Of a DNA stretch of 7,432 nt, positions 5,890 to 7,432 are shown one piece after another. The DNA lies in contig PEWQ01000045.1 in the NCBI GenBank assembly GCA_002780065.1, forward strand, positions 1 to 7,432. The letters run 5' to 3'. Each line of letters begins with the position of its first letter. Position 1 is the stretch's first letter. The notes below the pieces were generated by a model. It worked only from the letters and a program-made list of their open reading frames with translations. It searched no databases and was not told the origin of the DNA. This DNA comes from Candidatus Hydrogenedentes bacterium CG07_land_8_20_14_0_80_42_17. GTDB taxonomy: Bacteria > UBA8481. Made by a program: the position numbers and the translations under genes.

Positions 5890-6710
5890 AGACCTCAATC
5901 TCAATTCTCATTATTATTTTCGGCTTTGCTATTTTTGCGCCCTTATTGACTCCATATCCTGTTTCCGGAGATACCTCTCCGAAGATGGGAGAACAACTTT
6001 CGAACAGACATCTCGCTCCTTCAATCAAACATCCGTTCGGCACAGACGAACTCGGCCGCGACATATTCGCAAGAACACTTTACGGCGCGCGAATTTCGCT
6101 CGGAGTGGGACTTGCCGCGCGGATTCTTGCCGTTATTATCGGAGGGCTCATCGGCTCTATCGCAGGCTTCTACGGAGGAAAGACTGATTTTATTCTGTCG
6201 CGTCTGATAGAAATATTTCTAGCTTTTCCTTCATTGATTCTCGCAATCGGAATCGGCACTGCGCTTGGCTCCGGGCTCCTCACAGTAATAATCGCAATTG
6301 TCGCTGTCTCGTGGGTCGATGTTGCGGTTTTAATTCGAGCAGTCTCCGCCGAGATTTCAAAAAGAGATTTTGTAATGGCGGCTCGCGCTATCGGAGAACC
6401 TGAATCAATGATTTTATTCAAGCATGTCATTCCGCACTGCTATGCTCCGCTCATCGTCACCTTCTCTTTCGGAATTGCATCTGCGGTCATGATTGAGGCT
6501 TCACTTTCATTTTTGGGGTTGGGCTCATCCGGAAACAGTGTTTTAGGGCCTTCGTGGGGCTGGATGATTTATACTGCGGAAGCTTATCTCGGAGTAGCTC
6601 CGTGGGCAGTCTTCGGGCCCGGTCTGTTTCTTGCAATGACAGTTTTCGGATGGAATATGCTCGGCGACTCATTGCGTGACAAATTCGATGTAAAGGCAGA
6701 ATTGAGATGA
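5886..6710 (+). CDS. ABC transporter permease, DppC/OppC type
   Basis: A 274-residue inner-membrane subunit that pairs with the DppB-like protein. The first helix (about 5-21) leads into a periplasmic part ending with HPFGTDELGRDIFARTLYGA (49-68), the hallmark of this subunit. Five further hydrophobic segments follow (about 75-97, 107-127, 131-150, 186-210 and 239-258), with SFLGLG (208-213) and PSWGWMI (222-228) as in relatives. The EAA loop is at about 160-185: RDFVMAARAIGEPE, then FKHVIPHCYAP. In most relatives the last motif is HxxPN; here the asparagine is replaced by H184. The gene is slightly short at its N-terminus, where many relatives carry a cytoplasmic tail before the first helix. 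ATGA at 5886-5889 overlaps the previous stop, and GAGG sits five bases before the start. Confidence 0.94.
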   Translation: MKTSISILIIIFGFAIFAPLLTPYPVSGDTSPKMGEQLSNRHLAPSIKHPFGTDELGRDIFARTLYGARISLGVGLAARILAVIIGGLIGSIAGFYGGKTDFILSRLIEIFLAFPSLILAIGIGTALGSGLLTVIIAIVAVSWVDVAVLIRAVSAEISKRDFVMAARAIGEPESMILFKHVIPHCYAPLIVTFSFGIASAVMIEASLSFLGLGSSGNSVLGPSWGWMIYTAEAYLGVAPWAVFGPGLFLAMTVFGWNMLGDSLRDKFDVKAELR

Positions 6711-7426
6711 TAACTTTTTTATCGCTTATACTTTTAATTTCGGCGCCTGATACTCCGCAAATCGAGACTCACATCGAACGCGAAGAGCTCAATCAGATTA
6801 AAACCGCGGAGATTGCAATTGCGGCCGCTGAAGTTGAAATTTCCAAAAGTGAACGGCGCAGTCCGCTTCTTGACCGATTGTTGCAAGCCGCAAAGACTGC
6901 GTACGGAGAAGGCAGATATGAAGACGCAATCGGAATTGCGCGTCGAATCAGAGTATCCACAACGCGGCGCGGCGATTTCGACAGAGCAACAACAACCAGG
7001 CCTGCAGTGCCCGCAATCGATTCGCTGTATGAAGCGCTCGAACGGCTATTTGCCGCTGAAAACCAACATATCGATAATCCTCTGATAAACACTGCAAAAG
7101 AACTGATCGCAAATTCTGAGGCTGCGCTCGAGGCTGGACTGATAACTCAGGCAGATCAGCTTGCGCGCCGAGCAATTCTTATGCTCTCCGCTTTGCCGCC
7201 GCCGGAAGTCCGAAAAGAAAACACTTCTGAAACTCTGCCGCTGAATCTGAATTCTGTTTCGCTCAATAAATTGTTAACAGTTCCCGAAATGACTCCTGAA
7301 TTTGCAAAGAACATAATTTGGTTCAGAACAAATATCGGGCTGTTCACCTCGATAAATGAATTACGATTCGTTCCAGGTTTCGAATACAAATTCATGCAAA
7401 TTGCAAAAAATTATTTTACGCTGTAG
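6707..7426 (+). CDS. Helical-repeat protein with C-terminal ComEA-like helix-hairpin-helix domain
   Basis: A 239-residue protein I do not recognise as a named family. Residues 2-13 form a short hydrophobic stretch ending ISAPDT, a possible signal peptide lacking a positive charge near its start. Residues 24-83 and 103-163 are alanine- and charge-rich helices, each ending in a similar hairpin (AYGEGRYEDAIGIARRI and ALEAGLITQADQLARRAI), resembling a TPR-like repeat pair. After a proline-rich linker (164-180), residues 179-236 match the helix-hairpin-helix domain of ComEA-type proteins: LNLNSVSLNKLLTVPEM, KNIIWFRTNIGLFTSINEL, then VPGFEYKF. The usual PGIG hairpin of the first motif is PEMT here, so DNA binding by that motif is doubtful. 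ATGA at 6707-6710 overlaps the permease stop, with AAAGG ten bases upstream. Roles in DNA uptake, or in assembly of an exported complex, are both conceivable; neither is shown. Confidence 0.7.
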   Translation: MITFLSLILLISAPDTPQIETHIEREELNQIKTAEIAIAAAEVEISKSERRSPLLDRLLQAAKTAYGEGRYEDAIGIARRIRVSTTRRGDFDRATTTRPAVPAIDSLYEALERLFAAENQHIDNPLINTAKELIANSEAALEAGLITQADQLARRAILMLSALPPPEVRKENTSETLPLNLNSVSLNKLLTVPEMTPEFAKNIIWFRTNIGLFTSINELRFVPGFEYKFMQIAKNYFTL

Positions 7427-7432
7427 AGCAGT

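Noticed and set aside
6793-7175. Several overlapping open frames on both strands within the helix-hairpin-helix gene
   Set aside because: They are explained by the low stop-codon density of an alanine- and arginine-rich gene. The annotated frame is coupled to the permease and has recognisable repeats and a domain.
1-7432. CRISPR arrays, insertion sequences, tRNA or rRNA genes, or a defence island around the methyltransferase
   Set aside because: No repeated spacer units, terminal inverted repeats, transposase, cloverleaf sequences or nuclease/helicase partner genes were seen. Neighbours are metabolic, glycan and transport genes.

Overview
The window is a compact stretch of bacterial chromosome. 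Six complete protein-coding genes and the start of a seventh sit almost back to back, with no RNA genes, insertion sequences, CRISPR arrays or phage genes visible. The lipobox-bearing binding protein, the AT-rich surface-sugar genes, ATGA stop/start overlaps and the apparently uninterrupted ORFs fit an ordinary free-living bacterium. I cannot place it in a phylum with confidence; an uncultured Gram-negative lineage is a guess only. Base composition is uneven. A hand-counted 60-base line in the glycosyltransferase gene (1261-1320) is about 22% G+C, while lines in the transporter genes (4561-4620 and 5521-5580) are about 48% and 55%.

Left part (1-1225): the 5' end of a DAHP synthase gene runs leftward off the window, showing only its small N-terminal regulatory domain. 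It is divergent from a complete beta-class DNA methyltransferase gene at 377-1225. The two share a roughly 80-bp intergenic region in which the best promoter candidates overlap at their -35 elements. No restriction endonuclease is visible, so the methyltransferase looks solitary within this window.

Middle part (1222-3388): a two-gene minus-strand unit encodes a membrane-anchored SGNH-type hydrolase or acyltransferase followed by a family 2 glycosyltransferase. Together they suggest synthesis or decoration of a cell-surface glycan. The unit converges on the methyltransferase gene so tightly that one TTAA palindrome supplies both stop codons. This is the most AT-rich part and may have been acquired separately.

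Right part (3447-7426): a plus-strand operon encodes a lipoprotein solute-binding protein of the peptide/nickel type (SBP_bac_5) and the two matching membrane permeases (DppB-like and DppC-like). It ends with a small, probably exported protein that joins an alpha-helical repeat region to a ComEA-like helix-hairpin-helix domain. Every junction in this operon is a stop/start overlap of 8 or 4 bases, so the genes are very probably translationally coupled. No ATPase gene is present; it must lie downstream or elsewhere.

No clearly new defence or mobile system is visible. The points most worth a second look are the coupling of a helix-hairpin-helix protein to a peptide transporter operon, the solitary methyltransferase with its shared promoter region, and -10-like boxes so close to several start codons that leaderless transcripts are possible.
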